DNA of 64,000 bases from Pantoea vagans (GCF_001506165.1 NZ_CP011427.1:2170001-2234000), one strand, 5' to 3'. Positions 49,274 through 60,462 are shown, counted from the first letter of the stretch. Notes: generated by a model from the letters alone, not told the origin. A program made the numbers and translations.

Positions 49274-50647
49274 GTGCAGAAGTATTTAACAGAAGCGCGT
49301 CAATTGCTGGCCCTCGCGATCCCGGTCATCCTTGCTCAGGTGGCTCAGACAGCGATGGGTTTTGTGGATACCATTATGGCCGGTGCGGTAAGCGCCACGG
49401 ATATGGCCGCCGTTGCTGTCGGCACCTCTATCTGGCTTCCCGCCATTCTGTTTGGTCATGGTCTTCTACTGGCTTTGACGCCAACCGTTGCGCAACTCAA
49501 CGGTTCAGGGCGACGTGAACGCATCGCAGAACAGGTACGCCAGGGGTATTGGTTAGCCCTGGCCGTGGCGTTGCTGATCATGATTGTGCTGTGGAACGCG
49601 GGTTATCTCATCCATGCGATGCATGATATCGATCCGCAACTGGCAGCTAAAGCAGAGGGGTATCTGCACGCCTTATTGTGGGGCGCGCCTGGCTATCTCT
49701 TCTTCCAGGTCGCTCGCAACCAATGTGAAGGTTTGTCAAAAACCAAACCGGCGATGTTACTCGGTTTTCTGGGCCTGATGGTGAACATCCCGCTGAACTA
49801 TGTCTTCATTTATGGCCATTTTGGCATGCCCGCGCTCGGCGGTGTCGGTTGCGGCGTAGCAACAGCCTCGGTGTATTGGGTGATGTTCATTGTGATGCGC
49901 TTCTGGGTGAAACGCATGGCCAGCATGCGCGATATTCGCATGAACACACGTTGGTCCGCGCCTTCAAAAGCCGTGCTATCGCGTCTGTTCACGTTAGGTT
50001 TACCTGTGGCGTTGGCGCTGTTCTTCGAAGTGACCCTGTTCGCCGTTGTGGCGTTGCTGGTTTCGCCGTTAGGCATTGTTAAAGTTGCGGGGCACCAAAT
50101 AGCGCTGAACTTCAGTTCGCTGATGTTTGTGTTGCCACTATCACTCGGCGTGGCAACCACCATCCGTGTCGGTTACCGTTTGGGGCAAGGCTCCGCAGAT
50201 CAAGCACGTGTGGCGGCGTGGACCGGACAAGGTGTGGGGATCAGCATGGCCGCGATCACGGCGATCTTCACCGTGACATTCAGAGCAGATATTGCGGCGC
50301 TTTACACCGCGAATCCTGAAGTGATTACGCTCGCAGCCCAGTTAATGCTGCTGGCCGCGATATACCAGTTCTCCGACTCTATTCAGGTGATCGGTAGCGG
50401 GATTCTGCGTGGCTATAAAGATACGCGGTCGATCTTCTTCATTACCTTTATTGCCTATTGGGTGCTGGGATTACCCGTCGGCTACATTCTGGCGTTGACG
50501 GACTGGGTCGTACCTAAACTGGGTCCGGCTGGATTCTGGTGTGGATTCATTGTTGGCCTGACATCCGCCGCCATCATGATGATCTGGCGAATTCGACGTT
50601 TGCAGCGCCTGCCTGCACAGGTCATTTTGGCACGTGCAGCGCGCTAA
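49274..50647 (+). CDS. mdtK: MATE-family multidrug efflux pump MdtK
   Basis: 457 residues from GTG 49274 (conserved [24 protein letters not shown]), same length as E. coli; the upstream ATG at 49199 would add 25 non-conserved residues. Twelve spans in two MATE bundles ([44 protein letters not shown]). Cation-coupled efflux of fluoroquinolones and other compounds. Confidence 0.96.
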   Translation: MQKYLTEARQLLALAIPVILAQVAQTAMGFVDTIMAGAVSATDMAAVAVGTSIWLPAILFGHGLLLALTPTVAQLNGSGRRERIAEQVRQGYWLALAVALLIMIVLWNAGYLIHAMHDIDPQLAAKAEGYLHALLWGAPGYLFFQVARNQCEGLSKTKPAMLLGFLGLMVNIPLNYVFIYGHFGMPALGGVGCGVATASVYWVMFIVMRFWVKRMASMRDIRMNTRWSAPSKAVLSRLFTLGLPVALALFFEVTLFAVVALLVSPLGIVKVAGHQIALNFSSLMFVLPLSLGVATTIRVGYRLGQGSADQARVAAWTGQGVGISMAAITAIFTVTFRADIAALYTANPEVITLAAQLMLLAAIYQFSDSIQVIGSGILRGYKDTRSIFFITFIAYWVLGLPVGYILALTDWVVPKLGPAGFWCGFIVGLTSAAIMMIWRIRRLQRLPAQVILARAAR

Positions 50648-50653
50648 GTGGCT

Positions 50654-50683
50654 GAAGGGGCCGTTATTTGGCCCCTTCTCGCT
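50654..50683 (+). terminator. Terminator-like hairpin after mdtK
   Basis: GAAGGGGCC-GTTATTT-GGCCCCTTC, 9-bp stem; weak T-tract (TCTCGCTT). Confidence 0.7.
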
Positions 50684-50742
50684 TAAAAAAACAGCGGGTC
50701 GCACAGATGCTGGTCAGTCGTCATGGAAATTCATTTTTTCCC

Positions 50743-50771
50743 TTGCCAGCATCGCGGCCTGCCGTTAATAT
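50743..50771 (+). promoter_or_regulatory. Promoter of the tRNA-Val operon
   Basis: TTGCCA, 17 bp, TAATAT, followed by a GC-rich discriminator (CGTCCCCG) typical of stringently controlled stable-RNA promoters, 30 bp before the first tRNA. Confidence 0.75.
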
Positions 50772-50801
50772 TCGTCCCCGCTGTCGCCCTGACAGCATGT
50801 T

Positions 50802-50878
50802 GCGCTCTTAGCTCAGTTGGTTAGAGCACCACCTTGACATGGTGGGGGTCGATGGTTCGAGTCCATTAGAGCGCACCA
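50802..50878 (+). tRNA. tRNA-Val (GAC), first copy
   Basis: 77 nt including encoded CCA. Acceptor GCGCTCT pairs with AGAGCGC; anticodon stem-loop CCACC-TTGACAT-GGTGG gives GAC (50836-50838); T loop GGTTCGAGTCC. Identical over its whole length to the third copy. Confidence 0.98.
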
Positions 50879-50881
50879 AGT

Positions 50882-50958
50882 GCGTCCGTAGCTCAGTTGG
50901 TTAGAGCACCACCTTGACATGGTGGGGGTCGGTGGTTCGAGTCCACTCGGACGCACCA
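50882..50958 (+). tRNA. tRNA-Val (GAC), second copy
   Basis: 77 nt with CCA. Acceptor GCGTCCG / CGGACGC; same anticodon arm. It matches, from memory, E. coli valV. Three bases separate it from the first copy. It differs from copies 1 and 3 in the acceptor and T-stem, with compensated pairs. Confidence 0.98.
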
Positions 50959-50970
50959 AATTTCTGCAAT

Positions 50971-51047
50971 GCGCTCTTAGCTCAGTTGGTTAGAGCACCA
51001 CCTTGACATGGTGGGGGTCGATGGTTCGAGTCCATTAGAGCGCACCA
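50971..51047 (+). tRNA. tRNA-Val (GAC), third copy
   Basis: 77 nt with CCA, identical to the first copy. E. coli has two tRNA genes here (valV, valW); this genome has three. Confidence 0.98.
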
Positions 51048-51089
51048 CTTTTCGTATTCTCTCTCTTTGCGCAACACCCCTTTCCTTGA

Positions 51090-51103
51090 TCTGAATCGTT
51101 TTC
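51090..51103 (+). promoter_or_regulatory. Cra (FruR) operator upstream of pykF
   Basis: TCTGAATCGTTTTC matches the Cra pattern (TGAAWCGNTT core). E. coli pykF is a known Cra-repressed glycolytic gene. Confidence 0.6.
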
Positions 51104-51119
51104 TCTCTTAGCTTTTATA

Positions 51120-51148
51120 TTGGTTTTCGCATACTTAGCGACTATACT
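51120..51148 (+). promoter_or_regulatory. pykF promoter
   Basis: TTGGTT-17 bp-TATACT (-10 at 51143-51148), about 17 bp downstream of the Cra site. Confidence 0.65.
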
Positions 51149-51391
51149 ATGCCGCGTTGTCCACCTGAAAGGTTTCAGCGCTAACGTGCCTATGCAAACA
51201 ACTCAAATGATTTGCGCAACACTGCCTAACCAGTTCCCTCGCGTACTGCATAACTTCTCTGCACGGCTGGCCTTCGTCACCTATTCTTACTTCTGTACGA
51301 TCCGAACCAACACCATACTCATTTTCACTTCGCTGCCTTGCGCTGCGAATCCCGACCTTTATCATCCATCACAACTTACAGAAAACCTGAC

Positions 51392-52804
51392 ATGAAAAAG
51401 ACCAAGATTGTTTGTACTATCGGTCCGAAAACCGAATCTGAAGAGATGCTGACTCAACTGCTGGAAGCAGGCATGAACGTCATGCGCCTGAACTTCTCTC
51501 ACGGTGATTATGCCGAACATGGCCAGCGTATTACCAATATGCGCGCCGTCATGGAAAAAACCGGTCGTCAGGCCGCGATTCTGCTGGACACCAAAGGCCC
51601 TGAAATCCGTACCATGAAACTGGACGGTGGCAATGACGTTTCATTAAAGGCTGGCCAGACCTTCACCTTCACCACTGACCAGTCAGTGATTGGCAACAAC
51701 GAACGTGTTGCTGTGACCTACTCTGGCTTCACTGAAGACTTGAAAATCGGCAATACCGTTCTGGTTGATGACGGCCTGATCGGGATGCAAGTGACTGAAG
51801 TCACTGAAAACACCGTAGTTTGCACCGTATTGAACAACGGCGATCTGGGTGAGAACAAAGGCGTTAACCTGCCAGGTGTCTCCATTCAGCTGCCCGCTCT
51901 GGCGGAAAAAGATAAGCGTGACCTGATTTTCGGTTGCGAACAGAACGTCGATTTTGTTGCTGCTTCCTTTATCCGTAAGCGTTCAGATGTCCTGGAGATC
52001 CGTGAGCACCTGAAAGCACACGGTGGCGAACACATTCAGATCATCTCTAAGATCGAGAACCAGGAAGGTCTGAATAACTTCGACGAAATTCTCGAAGCTT
52101 CTGACGGCATCATGGTGGCTCGTGGCGATCTGGGTGTTGAAATCCCGGTTGAAGAAGTGATCTTCGCTCAGAAGATGATGATCAAGAAGTGTAACAAAGC
52201 ACGCAAAGTGGTGATTACCGCTACGCAGATGCTGGACTCCATGATCAAAAACCCGCGCCCTACCCGTGCGGAAGCCGGTGATGTGGCCAACGCCATCCTG
52301 GATGGCACCGATGCTGTCATGTTGTCTGGCGAAAGTGCTAAAGGTAAGTATCCACTCGAATCTGTCACCATCATGGCAACCATCTGTGAGCGTACCGATC
52401 GCGTGATGAAATCACGTATCGATGAGCTGCTGGAGTCCCGCAAACTGCGTATCACTGAAGCCGTTTGTCGCGGTGCTGTTGAGACCGCAGAGAAACTGGA
52501 AGCGCCAGTGATTGTGGTGGCAACCGAAGGCGGTAAATCAGCCAAGGCTGTGCGTAAATATTTCCCATACGCCACCATTCTGGCACTGACTACCAATCCT
52601 ACCACCGCGCGCCAGTTGATTCTGAGCAAAGGTATTGAAACGCGCCTGGTCACTGAAATTGCCTCGACTGACGATTTCTACCGCATTGGTAAAGAACTGG
52701 CGTTGGACAGCAGCTACGCACAAAAAGGTGATGTCGTGGTGATGGTTTCTGGCGCACTGGTGCCAAGTGGCACCACCAACACCGCTTCGGTGCACATACT
52801 CTGA
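51392..52804 (+). CDS. pykF: Pyruvate kinase I PykF
   Basis: 470 residues from ATG 51392, identical in length to E. coli. [19 protein letters not shown], active-site [15 protein letters not shown] and [30 protein letters not shown]-terminal fructose-1,6-bisphosphate-binding domain (ending [15 protein letters not shown]). Makes ATP and pyruvate from phosphoenolpyruvate. Confidence 0.98.
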   Translation: MKKTKIVCTIGPKTESEEMLTQLLEAGMNVMRLNFSHGDYAEHGQRITNMRAVMEKTGRQAAILLDTKGPEIRTMKLDGGNDVSLKAGQTFTFTTDQSVIGNNERVAVTYSGFTEDLKIGNTVLVDDGLIGMQVTEVTENTVVCTVLNNGDLGENKGVNLPGVSIQLPALAEKDKRDLIFGCEQNVDFVAASFIRKRSDVLEIREHLKAHGGEHIQIISKIENQEGLNNFDEILEASDGIMVARGDLGVEIPVEEVIFAQKMMIKKCNKARKVVITATQMLDSMIKNPRPTRAEAGDVANAILDGTDAVMLSGESAKGKYPLESVTIMATICERTDRVMKSRIDELLESRKLRITEAVCRGAVETAEKLEAPVIVVATEGGKSAKAVRKYFPYATILALTTNPTTARQLILSKGIETRLVTEIASTDDFYRIGKELALDSSYAQKGDVVVMVSGALVPSGTTNTASVHIL

Positions 52805-52825
52805 TTTTTGGTTGAAGTTTTATTT

Positions 52826-52853
52826 AAAAGCGCCTTTTTAAGGCGCTTTTTTT
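52826..52853 (+). terminator. Terminator after pykF
   Basis: AAAAGCGCC-TTTTTAA-GGCGCTTTTTTT. Confidence 0.92.
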
Positions 52854-53035
52854 AATCTTGCGCTAATACAAAAACCAGAATTTTCCAATCGAAAATAACT
52901 ATTCAATATCCCGCACAATTAAGGTTAGTCCGATTAAATCTCTCTGTTTTAGCTAAATATTTTCATCATCTTCTGCGAAACGCTGCTTCTTTGAGCGAAC
53001 GATCAAATTTAAGCATGTTCTCATCAAAAATTTAT

Positions 53036-53064
53036 TCTCAACTCAAAAAGCTTTGTGTAATACT
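53036..53064 (+). promoter_or_regulatory. lpp promoter
   Basis: TCTCAA, 17 bp, AATACT, followed by TGTAACGCTACATGGAG, the E. coli lpp leader almost base for base; the -10 is at 53059-53064 and the ribosome site AGAGGG lies before the ATG. Confidence 0.8.
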
Positions 53065-53097
53065 TGTAACGCTACATGGAGATTAACTCAATTCTAG

Positions 53098-53346
<249 letters not shown>

Positions 53347-53359
53347 GAGTTCTGGTTTG

Positions 53360-53391
53360 AAAAATGGTGCCCATGTGGCACCATTTTTTTT
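53360..53391 (+). terminator. lpp terminator
   Basis: AAAATGGTGCC-CATGT-GGCACCATTTTTTTT; also usable for the convergent ldtE. Confidence 0.93.
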
Positions 53392-53411
53392 GTCCTGATT
53401 TTGGCCCTGCG

Positions 53412-54440
53412 TTAAGGCGTTGTCTTAGCCTCTCCCAGTGCCTCGGTGATGGTGGCTTGTTCCCCCTTCTGCTGCGTTTGCAGCACTGCAGGTAACGCCG
53501 TGTCCTGTGTGACTGGCTCGCCACTGCTTACCAACACCGGCATGCCAGAACGGCGTGCAATCGCCTCTTTCATCAATGCCGTGTCACTGTGCTGGCTATT
53601 GAGGAAAGCCTTCATCTTCGCCGTCAGCGCAATTGGCATGGTTTGCGGATCATCCTTCTCATTACGTGACAGTGGCTGATGCACTTCGACGTAACGCTTA
53701 CCATCCGGCTCCACGGCCACCTTAATCGGCTCATTGATGATTTGTACGCGGGTTCCCTTCGGCACGCTGTTAAACAGCGCTTCGATATCATCCGGACGTA
53801 AACGAATGCAGCCAGAGCTGACACGCATGCCAATGCCGAAGTCAGCGTTGGTGCCATGAATCAGATACTGCCCGGTTCCTCGCGCCAGACGCATGGCAAA
53901 CAGCCCCATTGGGTTATCAGGCCCTGCAGGCACCACACCCGGTAGAGTAATGCCCTCTTTGGCGTAGCGTTTGCGGATATTGACGGTAGGAGTCCAGGTC
54001 GGGTTGGGGATCTTCTGGCTGATAGTAGTGACCATATTGGGTGTCGCTGCACCCAACTGACCGATACCGATCGGATAGACCACCACGCGATTTTCGCCTT
54101 TCGGATAGTAATACAATCTCAGTTCCGCAAGGTTAACAACGATACCTTCCCGTGGCGCATCCGGTAGCAGCATCTGCAGCGGCACCGTTAATTGGGTACC
54201 GGCCTTCGGCAACCAGGGATCAACGCCAGGGTTGGCCTCTAACATGCCGAGCATACCAATCTTATAATGCGCAGCAATGCTCTCTAAGGGCCGTTTGTCG
54301 TCCGGCACGGTGGTCAGGGTATTCTCGCCAATTAAACGGCTGTTATCGGCTGGCAGGGGATATTCCGTAGCAAATGCAGGTGCAGAAAGCCCGAAGCAGG
54401 ACAACAGCAATGCACCGGCTAAACGTAACGCTGGTTTCAT
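53412..54440 (-). CDS. ldtE: L,D-transpeptidase LdtE (YnhG)
   Basis: 342 residues from ATG 54440 (E. coli 334). Signal peptide (LAGALLLSCFGLSAPAFA), LysM-type domain (ESIAAHYKIGMLGMLEANPGVDPWLPKAGTQLTVP, residues ~55-88), YkuD domain with catalytic Cys in HGTNADFGIGMRVSSGCIRL, C-terminal low-complexity tail. Forms 3-3 cross-links in the wall; Lpp attachment is usually by the LdtA/B/C paralogues. Confidence 0.94.
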   Translation of the reverse strand: MKPALRLAGALLLSCFGLSAPAFATEYPLPADNSRLIGENTLTTVPDDKRPLESIAAHYKIGMLGMLEANPGVDPWLPKAGTQLTVPLQMLLPDAPREGIVVNLAELRLYYYPKGENRVVVYPIGIGQLGAATPNMVTTISQKIPNPTWTPTVNIRKRYAKEGITLPGVVPAGPDNPMGLFAMRLARGTGQYLIHGTNADFGIGMRVSSGCIRLRPDDIEALFNSVPKGTRVQIINEPIKVAVEPDGKRYVEVHQPLSRNEKDDPQTMPIALTAKMKAFLNSQHSDTALMKEAIARRSGMPVLVSSGEPVTQDTALPAVLQTQQKGEQATITEALGEAKTTP

Positions 54441-54465
54441 GCAATTTTCTCTTTGTCGGATGGAA

Positions 54466-54490
54466 CAGACCCCGGTCATGCCGGGGTCTG
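54466..54490 (-). terminator. Hairpin between sufE and ldtE
   Basis: CAGACCCCGG-TCATG-CCGGGGTCTG, perfect 10-bp stem, located after the sufE stop on the minus strand. No T-run follows, so termination strength is uncertain; it may protect the suf mRNA 3' end. Confidence 0.6.
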
Positions 54491-54501
54491 GGGAGTGTAA
54501 C

Positions 54502-54918
54502 TTAGCTGAGGCTTTGTGCGTTATGACGGATCGCGCGAATCATCGCTTCCAGTCCCTGCGAACGCGTAGGAGTGAGGTGTTGAGTCAGTGCTAATTCGCC
54601 AAACCAGTGACGAACATCGAGGTCGAGAATTTCCTGTGATTTCAGCCCTTGATATAGACTAAACACCACTGCAATCAAACCCTTAACAATAGCGGCATCA
54701 CTGTCACCTTCAAAGGCGATGGTGCCATCTGCCTGGGGGGTCATGCGGATCCAAACCTGGCTCTGGCAACCTGAAATCACGTACTTAGGTTGCTGCAAGC
54801 TTTCAGAGGATTCTGGTAATTTCGCCCCAAGCTCAATGATGTAAAGGTACTTCTCTTCCCAGTTTGCGCAACGATTAAAATTGCGCACCAGTTTCTCTTT
54901 ATCTGGCAAATTCGCCAT
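54502..54918 (-). CDS. sufE: Sulfur acceptor SufE
   Basis: 138 residues as in E. coli. The sulfur-accepting Cys is in [14 protein letters not shown] (near 51). Takes persulfide from SufS and passes it to SufB. Last gene of the suf operon. Confidence 0.96.
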   Translation of the reverse strand: MANLPDKEKLVRNFNRCANWEEKYLYIIELGAKLPESSESLQQPKYVISGCQSQVWIRMTPQADGTIAFEGDSDAAIVKGLIAVVFSLYQGLKSQEILDLDVRHWFGELALTQHLTPTRSQGLEAMIRAIRHNAQSLS

Positions 54919-54938
54919 GGATTACTCCTGAAATCTGC

Positions 54939-56162
54939 TCAACCGCCCAGCAGACGATGAATACGGGTCAAACCTGCCGCCAGGCGATCGGCCTCTTCTT
55001 CACTGTTGTACAGGGCGAAGGAGGCGCGACACATGGCTGGCACCGCAAAATGACGCATCAGCGGCATCGCACAGTGATGGCCGGTACGGATGGCAATACC
55101 GTATTGATCAAGGAAACTTCCTACGTCAAACGCGTGGTGTTTGCCGAGGTTAAAAGCAACGACACCGCTACGCTGCGCGGGACCGTAAATCACCAGATCA
55201 GGCACCGAGGCCAGTTTATCCAGTGCGTAACGCATCAGCGCGCTTTCACGCTCATTGATCGCTTCCAAACCCAGTTCGCTGATCCAGCTCAACGCGGCAC
55301 CCAGTCCGATAATGCCACCAGTATTAGGTGTACCCGCTTCAAAACGCCATGGCGTGCTGTTCCAGGTGGTGCCAGTTGGCAGCATAACCTGATCGATCAT
55401 TGAACCGCCGCCTTCCCACGGCGGCATGATTTCCTGCAGCGCTTTACGCGCATACAGTACACCGATACCGGTCGGACCATAGATTTTATGGCCGGAGAAG
55501 GCGTAGAAATCGCAGTCAATATCTTGCACATCCACCGCGTGGTGCATCACGGCTTGCGCGCCGTCCACCAGCGTCACCACGCCTGCGGCTTTCGCCTGCG
55601 CAACAATGGCTTTGACCGGGTTCACCGTGCCGAGCACGTTGGAAACGTGCGTCACCGCCAGCAAACGGGTGCGGCTATCAATCAGACCACCCAGTTGCTC
55701 CAGAGCCAATTCGCCTTGTGCATTCAGTGGCAACACGCGAATTTCAGCACCGGTGCGTTGCGCCACCATCTGCCAAGGCACGATGTTGGCGTGATGCTCC
55801 ATCTCGGTGATGATGATGTTATCACCGGGCTGCAACTGACTGCCGCCCCAGCTGTTGGCGACCAGATTGATGCCTTCAGTGGTGCCTTTAACGAAGATGA
55901 TCTCTTCCGGCGAGGCCGCATTAAGAAAGCGCGCAGCCTGGGTGCGCACGTTTTCCATGTCGGTAGTGGCTTGGGCACTCAGCGAGTGAATACCACGATG
56001 CACGGCGGCGTAGCCGTGCTGGTAGAAATAACTTTCCGCATTGATAACCGCGAGCGGGCGCTGAGCGCTGGCCGCGCTATCAAGGTAGGCCAGCGGATGT
56101 CCGTTGACCTCACGTTTCAGAATCGGAAATTCCGCTCTGATTCGTTCGAGATCGAAACTCAT
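54939..56162 (-). CDS. sufS: Cysteine desulfurase SufS
   Basis: 407 residues. PLP Lys in [14 protein letters not shown]; catalytic Cys in [15 protein letters not shown]; nucleotide-like [15 protein letters not shown]. Removes sulfur from cysteine for cluster assembly. Overlaps sufD by 4 bp. Confidence 0.97.
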   Translation of the reverse strand: MSFDLERIRAEFPILKREVNGHPLAYLDSAASAQRPLAVINAESYFYQHGYAAVHRGIHSLSAQATTDMENVRTQAARFLNAASPEEIIFVKGTTEGINLVANSWGGSQLQPGDNIIITEMEHHANIVPWQMVAQRTGAEIRVLPLNAQGELALEQLGGLIDSRTRLLAVTHVSNVLGTVNPVKAIVAQAKAAGVVTLVDGAQAVMHHAVDVQDIDCDFYAFSGHKIYGPTGIGVLYARKALQEIMPPWEGGGSMIDQVMLPTGTTWNSTPWRFEAGTPNTGGIIGLGAALSWISELGLEAINERESALMRYALDKLASVPDLVIYGPAQRSGVVAFNLGKHHAFDVGSFLDQYGIAIRTGHHCAMPLMRHFAVPAMCRASFALYNSEEEADRLAAGLTRIHRLLGG

Positions 56163-57436
56163 AACTCAACTCCGGGGAAACGCGCCGTAATGCGTTGCAG
56201 TACCACCTGACGCAGTGACTCTTCTTCCAGGATCTCGGTCAATTCGGCCGCGAACGCATGGATGATCATCTGCTGTGCCGCTTCTTCGGTGATACCGCGC
56301 GAACGCAGATAGAACATCTGCTCGTCATCGATACGACCAATAGTCGCGCCGTGGCTGCACTTCACGTCATCAGCATAGATTTCCAGCTGTGGCTTGGTGT
56401 CAACTTCCGCCAGGCGACCAAGCAACAGGTTGTTGTTGGTCATCTGCCCGTCAGTTTTCAGCGCATGCTGTGCCACTTTAATGTGACCATTGAAGATGGA
56501 ACGGCCTTTGTCACGCGAAATGGTTTTGTGCAGCTGACGACTCAGGCAGTGGCCTTTGTTGTGCTCCAGATAGCTACGGGTATCCGCCACTTCTGAATTG
56601 ATCGGCAAGATCAGGCTGTTCAGTGCCAGCTCAGTATTTTCACCATTGAGCTGCACGCTGGTGTTGTGACGTGACAAGCCCGCACCCAGCAGAAAACTGG
56701 TACTGCTGACCTGCGCATCACTACCAATCACAATGTCATTGTGCGCAAAGTGGTAGCTGCTGCTCTCTTCAAAGGCCAGCTTAATGTGCTTCAGCTTGGC
56801 ATTGTCTGCGACAGCAAAAGTAAAACGCGCGCCGGTAAAGTGCGAGGCACCGTTAAGCGTGACGTAGTGCTCAATCACCTCAGCTTCAGCACTCTGCTCC
56901 AGCTCAAGGTGATGACGGTGATGCACCGTGTTTAGCGCATCGGCCTTGCCGCTGGTGATGTGCAGCAAGTAGAGCGGGCGAGCTGCTGATTTGCCGCGCG
57001 CCAGACGAATAGAGGTGACCTCTTCCGCCAGGCTTTCAGTCAGATGCAGAAACACTTCAGGCTGCACGGCGGCTGGCAACGGACGGCGCTCAGCCGCGCG
57101 GCTGTGCTGCACCTCAAACAATTCGGTGTCGCGCGCGCTCAGCTCGGGCTGGAAACGGCCATCAACAAACACCAGACGAACAGCGTCCAGCGGCAGAGCC
57201 AATTCGGCCACCTGCTCGGCAGACACCGCCTGTTCTTCGGGTAACACGAACTGATTGGCCAGCAGACCATCCAGCGCGGTGTATTTCCAGTTCTCGTGCT
57301 TGCGAGTTGGCAAGCCAAGACGCATCAGTTGCTGCCAGTGCTGCTGTGCCTGCAATGAGCGCGCTTCACCGCGCGATTCAAACAGGTGGTGCCACTGTTG
57401 CAGCGCATTATCACTCTTCGTCGGTAAGCCAGCCAT
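56159..57436 (-). CDS. sufD: Fe-S cluster assembly scaffold component SufD
   Basis: 425 residues. Beta-helix SufBD fold with [26 protein letters not shown] and the conserved [31 protein letters not shown]. It pairs with SufB and SufC in the SufBC2D scaffold. Its start overlaps sufC by 26 bp. Confidence 0.96.
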   Translation of the reverse strand: MAGLPTKSDNALQQWHHLFESRGEARSLQAQQHWQQLMRLGLPTRKHENWKYTALDGLLANQFVLPEEQAVSAEQVAELALPLDAVRLVFVDGRFQPELSARDTELFEVQHSRAAERRPLPAAVQPEVFLHLTESLAEEVTSIRLARGKSAARPLYLLHITSGKADALNTVHHRHHLELEQSAEAEVIEHYVTLNGASHFTGARFTFAVADNAKLKHIKLAFEESSSYHFAHNDIVIGSDAQVSSTSFLLGAGLSRHNTSVQLNGENTELALNSLILPINSEVADTRSYLEHNKGHCLSRQLHKTISRDKGRSIFNGHIKVAQHALKTDGQMTNNNLLLGRLAEVDTKPQLEIYADDVKCSHGATIGRIDDEQMFYLRSRGITEEAAQQMIIHAFAAELTEILEEESLRQVVLQRITARFPGVEL

Positions 57437-58157
57437 AGCCTTGCTCCTCCAACTGCTTAACCAGCGTGAAGTCGCCAGATTTCACGATCTTGCCCTGATA
57501 CAGCACGTGTACGTGGTCAGGCTTGATGTAATCCAGGATGCGCTGATAGTGAGTCACGATGATGAATGAACGCTTACCGTCACGCAGGCTGTTAACGCCT
57601 TCAGCGACAATTTTCAGTGCATCAATGTCCAGACCGGAGTCGGTTTCATCCAGAATGCACAGTTCAGGTTCCAGCGCTGCCATCTGCAAGATGTCATTAC
57701 GCTTCTTTTCACCACCGGAGAAGCCGACGTTTACTGAACGAGTCAGCAAATCTTCTGGCATCTTCAGCAGTTTGATTTTGTCTTCGATGAAGTCCTGGAA
57801 GTCGAAACGATCCAGTTCTTCTTGCTCACGGTATTTGCGCACCGCATTGACAGAAGTCTGCAAGAAGAATTGGTTACTGACACCCGGGATCTCTACCGGG
57901 TACTGGAACGCCATGAAGATACCTTCACCCGCGCGCTCTTCCGGCTCCAGCTCCAGCAAATCTTTGCCTTTGAAACTGACAGAACCGCCGGTAACTTCGT
58001 AATCTTCACGACCAGCCAGTGTTGCCGACAGGGTACTTTTACCCGAACCGTTAGGTCCCATAATGGCGTGCACTTCACCCGGTTTTACTTCAAGGTTCAG
58101 TCCGCGCAGAATTTCTTTGTCTTCAACACTAACCTGTAAATCTTTAATGCTTAACAT
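57411..58157 (-). CDS. sufC: Fe-S assembly ATPase SufC
   Basis: 248 residues. ABC-type ATPase: Walker A GPNGSGKST, signature FSGGEKKRNDILQM, Walker B CILDETDSGLD. Drives conformational change in SufBC2D. Cytosolic, no membrane segment. Confidence 0.97.
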   Translation of the reverse strand: MLSIKDLQVSVEDKEILRGLNLEVKPGEVHAIMGPNGSGKSTLSATLAGREDYEVTGGSVSFKGKDLLELEPEERAGEGIFMAFQYPVEIPGVSNQFFLQTSVNAVRKYREQEELDRFDFQDFIEDKIKLLKMPEDLLTRSVNVGFSGGEKKRNDILQMAALEPELCILDETDSGLDIDALKIVAEGVNSLRDGKRSFIIVTHYQRILDYIKPDHVHVLYQGKIVKSGDFTLVKQLEEQGYGWLTDEE

Positions 58158-58196
58158 ACTCTTTCCTTCACATTGCTTCCGGCAACGCGTGTGGCA

Positions 58197-59690
58197 TCAG
58201 CCCACACTGTGCTCAAGGCTGATAGCCAACAGTTTTTGCGCTTCCACAGCAAATTCCAGTGGCAGCTCGGAGAAAACGTCTTTACAGAAGCCGTTAACGA
58301 TCATGGAGATCGCATCTTCTTCGCTAATGCCACGCTGCAGACAGTAGAACATCTGATCTTCACCAATACGTGACGTGGTGGCTTCATGTTCCAGCTGTGC
58401 GGTGTTGTTGCGCGTTTCCACATACGGGAAGGTGTGCGCACCGCAGTCCGGGCCAATCAGCATGGAGTCACACTGGGTGAAGTTACGCGCGTTAGTCGCG
58501 GTTGGCATGATTTTCACCAGGCCACGATAGGTGTTTTCGCTCTTACCGGCGGAGATCCCTTTCGAGATGATGGTCGACTTGGTGTTTTTACCAATGTGGA
58601 TCATCTTGGTGCCGGTATCCGCCTGCTGGCGACCGCTGGTCAGTGCCACAGAGTAGAACTCGCCCACAGAATAATCACCGCGCAGGATGCAGCTCGGGTA
58701 TTTCCAGGTGATGGCAGAGCCGGTCTCAGACTGAGTCCAGGACATTTTGCTGTGATCGCCTTCGCACAGGGCGCGCTTGGTCACGAAGTTGAGGATACCG
58801 CCCTCGCCTTCACCACCAGGGAACCAGTTCTGAACGGTGGAGTACTTCACTTCCGCATTTTTATGAATGATGACTTCAACCACTGCGGCGTGCAGCTGGT
58901 AGGTATCACGCACCGGCGCGGAGCAACCTTCGATGTAGCTCACATAGCTGTCTTCGTCGGCAATCAGAATCGTACGTTCAAACTGTCCGGTTTTGGCGGC
59001 GTTGATACGGAAGTAGGTTGACAACTCCATCGGGCAGCGCACGCCTTTCGGGATGTAAACGAAGGTTCCGTCAGAAGCCACCGCTGAGTTCAGCGCCGCG
59101 AAGAAGTTATCGTTAGGCGGAACCACTGTGCCGAGGTATTTCTGCACCAGCTCTGGATGATCATGAATGGCTTCACCGAAAGAGCAGAAAATAATGCCCT
59201 GCTCAGCCAGTTTGTCACGATAGGTGGTGGAAACGGATACGGAGTCGAAAATGGCGTCAACCGCCACTTCACGCCCTTCACGTACCGGAACGCCCAACTG
59301 GTTGAACGCGTCTTCCACTTCTTTGGTCAGGTAGTCGCTTGACGCTACGCTGCCAGAAGTCTGGGTCGCACCCGGTTCAGAGGCACAGCTGTCATCACAA
59401 TTGCCGCAGGACGGCGCAGAGTAATAGCTGTAATCCTGATAATCGAGTTTGGTGTAGTTCGCTTTCAGCCAGTGCGGCTCTTCCATCTCTAACCAGGCGC
59501 GGAACGCCTTGAGACGGAATTCCAGCATCCACTCAGGTTCGTTACGTTTGGCCGAAATAGCGCGCACAACATCTTCGTTAATGCCGTGAGCCATTTCGTC
59601 GGTTTGCAACTGGGTAAAGAAGCCTTCTTTGTAGTTCAGGCTACCTTCCCACATTTGTACATCGTCAGATGCTTCGCTGTGTCGTGACAT
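58197..59690 (-). CDS. sufB: Fe-S cluster scaffold SufB
   Basis: 497 residues (E. coli 495). N-terminal [14 protein letters not shown] cysteine cluster, core [46 protein letters not shown] (conserved Cys) and C-terminal [20 protein letters not shown]. Assembles the nascent cluster. Confidence 0.97.
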   Translation of the reverse strand: MSRHSEASDDVQMWEGSLNYKEGFFTQLQTDEMAHGINEDVVRAISAKRNEPEWMLEFRLKAFRAWLEMEEPHWLKANYTKLDYQDYSYYSAPSCGNCDDSCASEPGATQTSGSVASSDYLTKEVEDAFNQLGVPVREGREVAVDAIFDSVSVSTTYRDKLAEQGIIFCSFGEAIHDHPELVQKYLGTVVPPNDNFFAALNSAVASDGTFVYIPKGVRCPMELSTYFRINAAKTGQFERTILIADEDSYVSYIEGCSAPVRDTYQLHAAVVEVIIHKNAEVKYSTVQNWFPGGEGEGGILNFVTKRALCEGDHSKMSWTQSETGSAITWKYPSCILRGDYSVGEFYSVALTSGRQQADTGTKMIHIGKNTKSTIISKGISAGKSENTYRGLVKIMPTATNARNFTQCDSMLIGPDCGAHTFPYVETRNNTAQLEHEATTSRIGEDQMFYCLQRGISEEDAISMIVNGFCKDVFSELPLEFAVEAQKLLAISLEHSVG

Positions 59691-59697
59691 ATTTCAC

Positions 59698-60072
59698 TTA
59701 CTCGACGCCAAAGCTCTCACCGCACCCGCAGGCGTGCTGAGCTTTAGGGTTGTTGAATTTAAAAATCTGATTCAGGCCTTCACGGACATAATCCAGCTCG
59801 GTACCGTCAACAAACGGCATCGCCTGAAGTGGCACAAATAATTTTGCGCCGAATTGCTCAAACGTCAGGTCGTCATCGGCAGGCTCTTTCACCAGATCCA
59901 TAACGTACCCAAAACCGGCACAGCCGGACTGCTTCACACCCAGTTTCAGGCCTTTAATTTCAGGATCCTGATCAACCAGGCTAAGAATCTGTTTCGCTGC
60001 CGTTTCGGTCAGCGTAAGTCCTTTCCAGACGAAATCTTCGGGTGAAAAAGAAGCTGCATTTACTGATGACAT
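59698..60072 (-). CDS. sufA: A-type Fe-S carrier SufA
   Basis: 124 residues (E. coli 122). Three conserved cysteines: GCAGFGYVM and CGCGESF. Delivers clusters to apoproteins. First gene of sufABCDSE. Confidence 0.97.
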   Translation of the reverse strand: MSSVNAASFSPEDFVWKGLTLTETAAKQILSLVDQDPEIKGLKLGVKQSGCAGFGYVMDLVKEPADDDLTFEQFGAKLFVPLQAMPFVDGTELDYVREGLNQIFKFNNPKAQHACGCGESFGVE

Positions 60073-60401
60073 GGTGCTACCTCGTAAGTCTGGGCCTTTT
60101 CAGGCTATCCCCCTATGGTAGTGATATCAGATATCACTTCAACCGCTTGTTTTGCAGGGATAATCATCTCGTGCTGTTTTTTACTGCTGCTTTATTAAGC
60201 ATAGTCCCTTCACACCAGCTTGTGAGCGGCATTCCCGTGCGCGCCTTTACTGCGTAACCCGTTAAAATATCGAAAAATTTAAAAATTCAACTTTACGGTA
60301 ATGTCACAATTGATAGGTTACGCCTTTCTTCAATGTAAAGAGATTGTTATTGCCGATTTTACTAACAGGCAAAGGAAATCAATAAAATTTCATTGCGGGA
60401 A
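60073..60401. promoter_or_regulatory. suf operon upstream region
   Basis: 329 bp between sufA and the Fur-controlled gene's promoter. The suf promoter and its OxyR/IscR/IHF/Fur sites should be here; I could not assign them by eye apart from the palindrome below and a partial Fur-like GATAATCATC near 60159. Confidence 0.5.
60120..60138. promoter_or_regulatory. Palindrome upstream of sufA
   Basis: AGTGATATCAGATATCACT, perfect 9-1-9 inverted repeat about 48 bp before the sufA ATG, next to the presumed promoter. Likely a repressor site; the protein is unknown to me. Confidence 0.55.
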
Positions 60402-60445
60402 TTGCATTCCTGACGCGGTTGAATATGATAATGATTATCATTAAC
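60402..60445 (+). promoter_or_regulatory. Fur-controlled promoter of the 134-residue gene
   Basis: -35 TTGCAT (60402-60407), 16 bp, -10 TATGAT (60424-60429). The Fur box GATAATGATTATCATTAAC (60427-60445) matches 17 of 19 positions of the consensus and covers the -10 and the start site, the classic layout for iron repression. It ends 18 bp before the ATG. Confidence 0.85.
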
Positions 60446-60462
60446 CCATTTAGAGCAGCGAC

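Larger units (their letters stand above)
51048..51391 (+). other. pykF upstream region
   Basis: 344 bp between the last tRNA and pykF, containing the Cra site and promoter listed separately and a leader of about 235 nt. No clear tRNA terminator hairpin was seen. An ORF at 51120-51395 has no ribosome site and is not supported. Confidence 0.55.

Noticed and set aside
51120..51395. 91-codon ORF before pykF
   Set aside because: Overlaps the pykF promoter and leader, no ribosome site; chance ORF.
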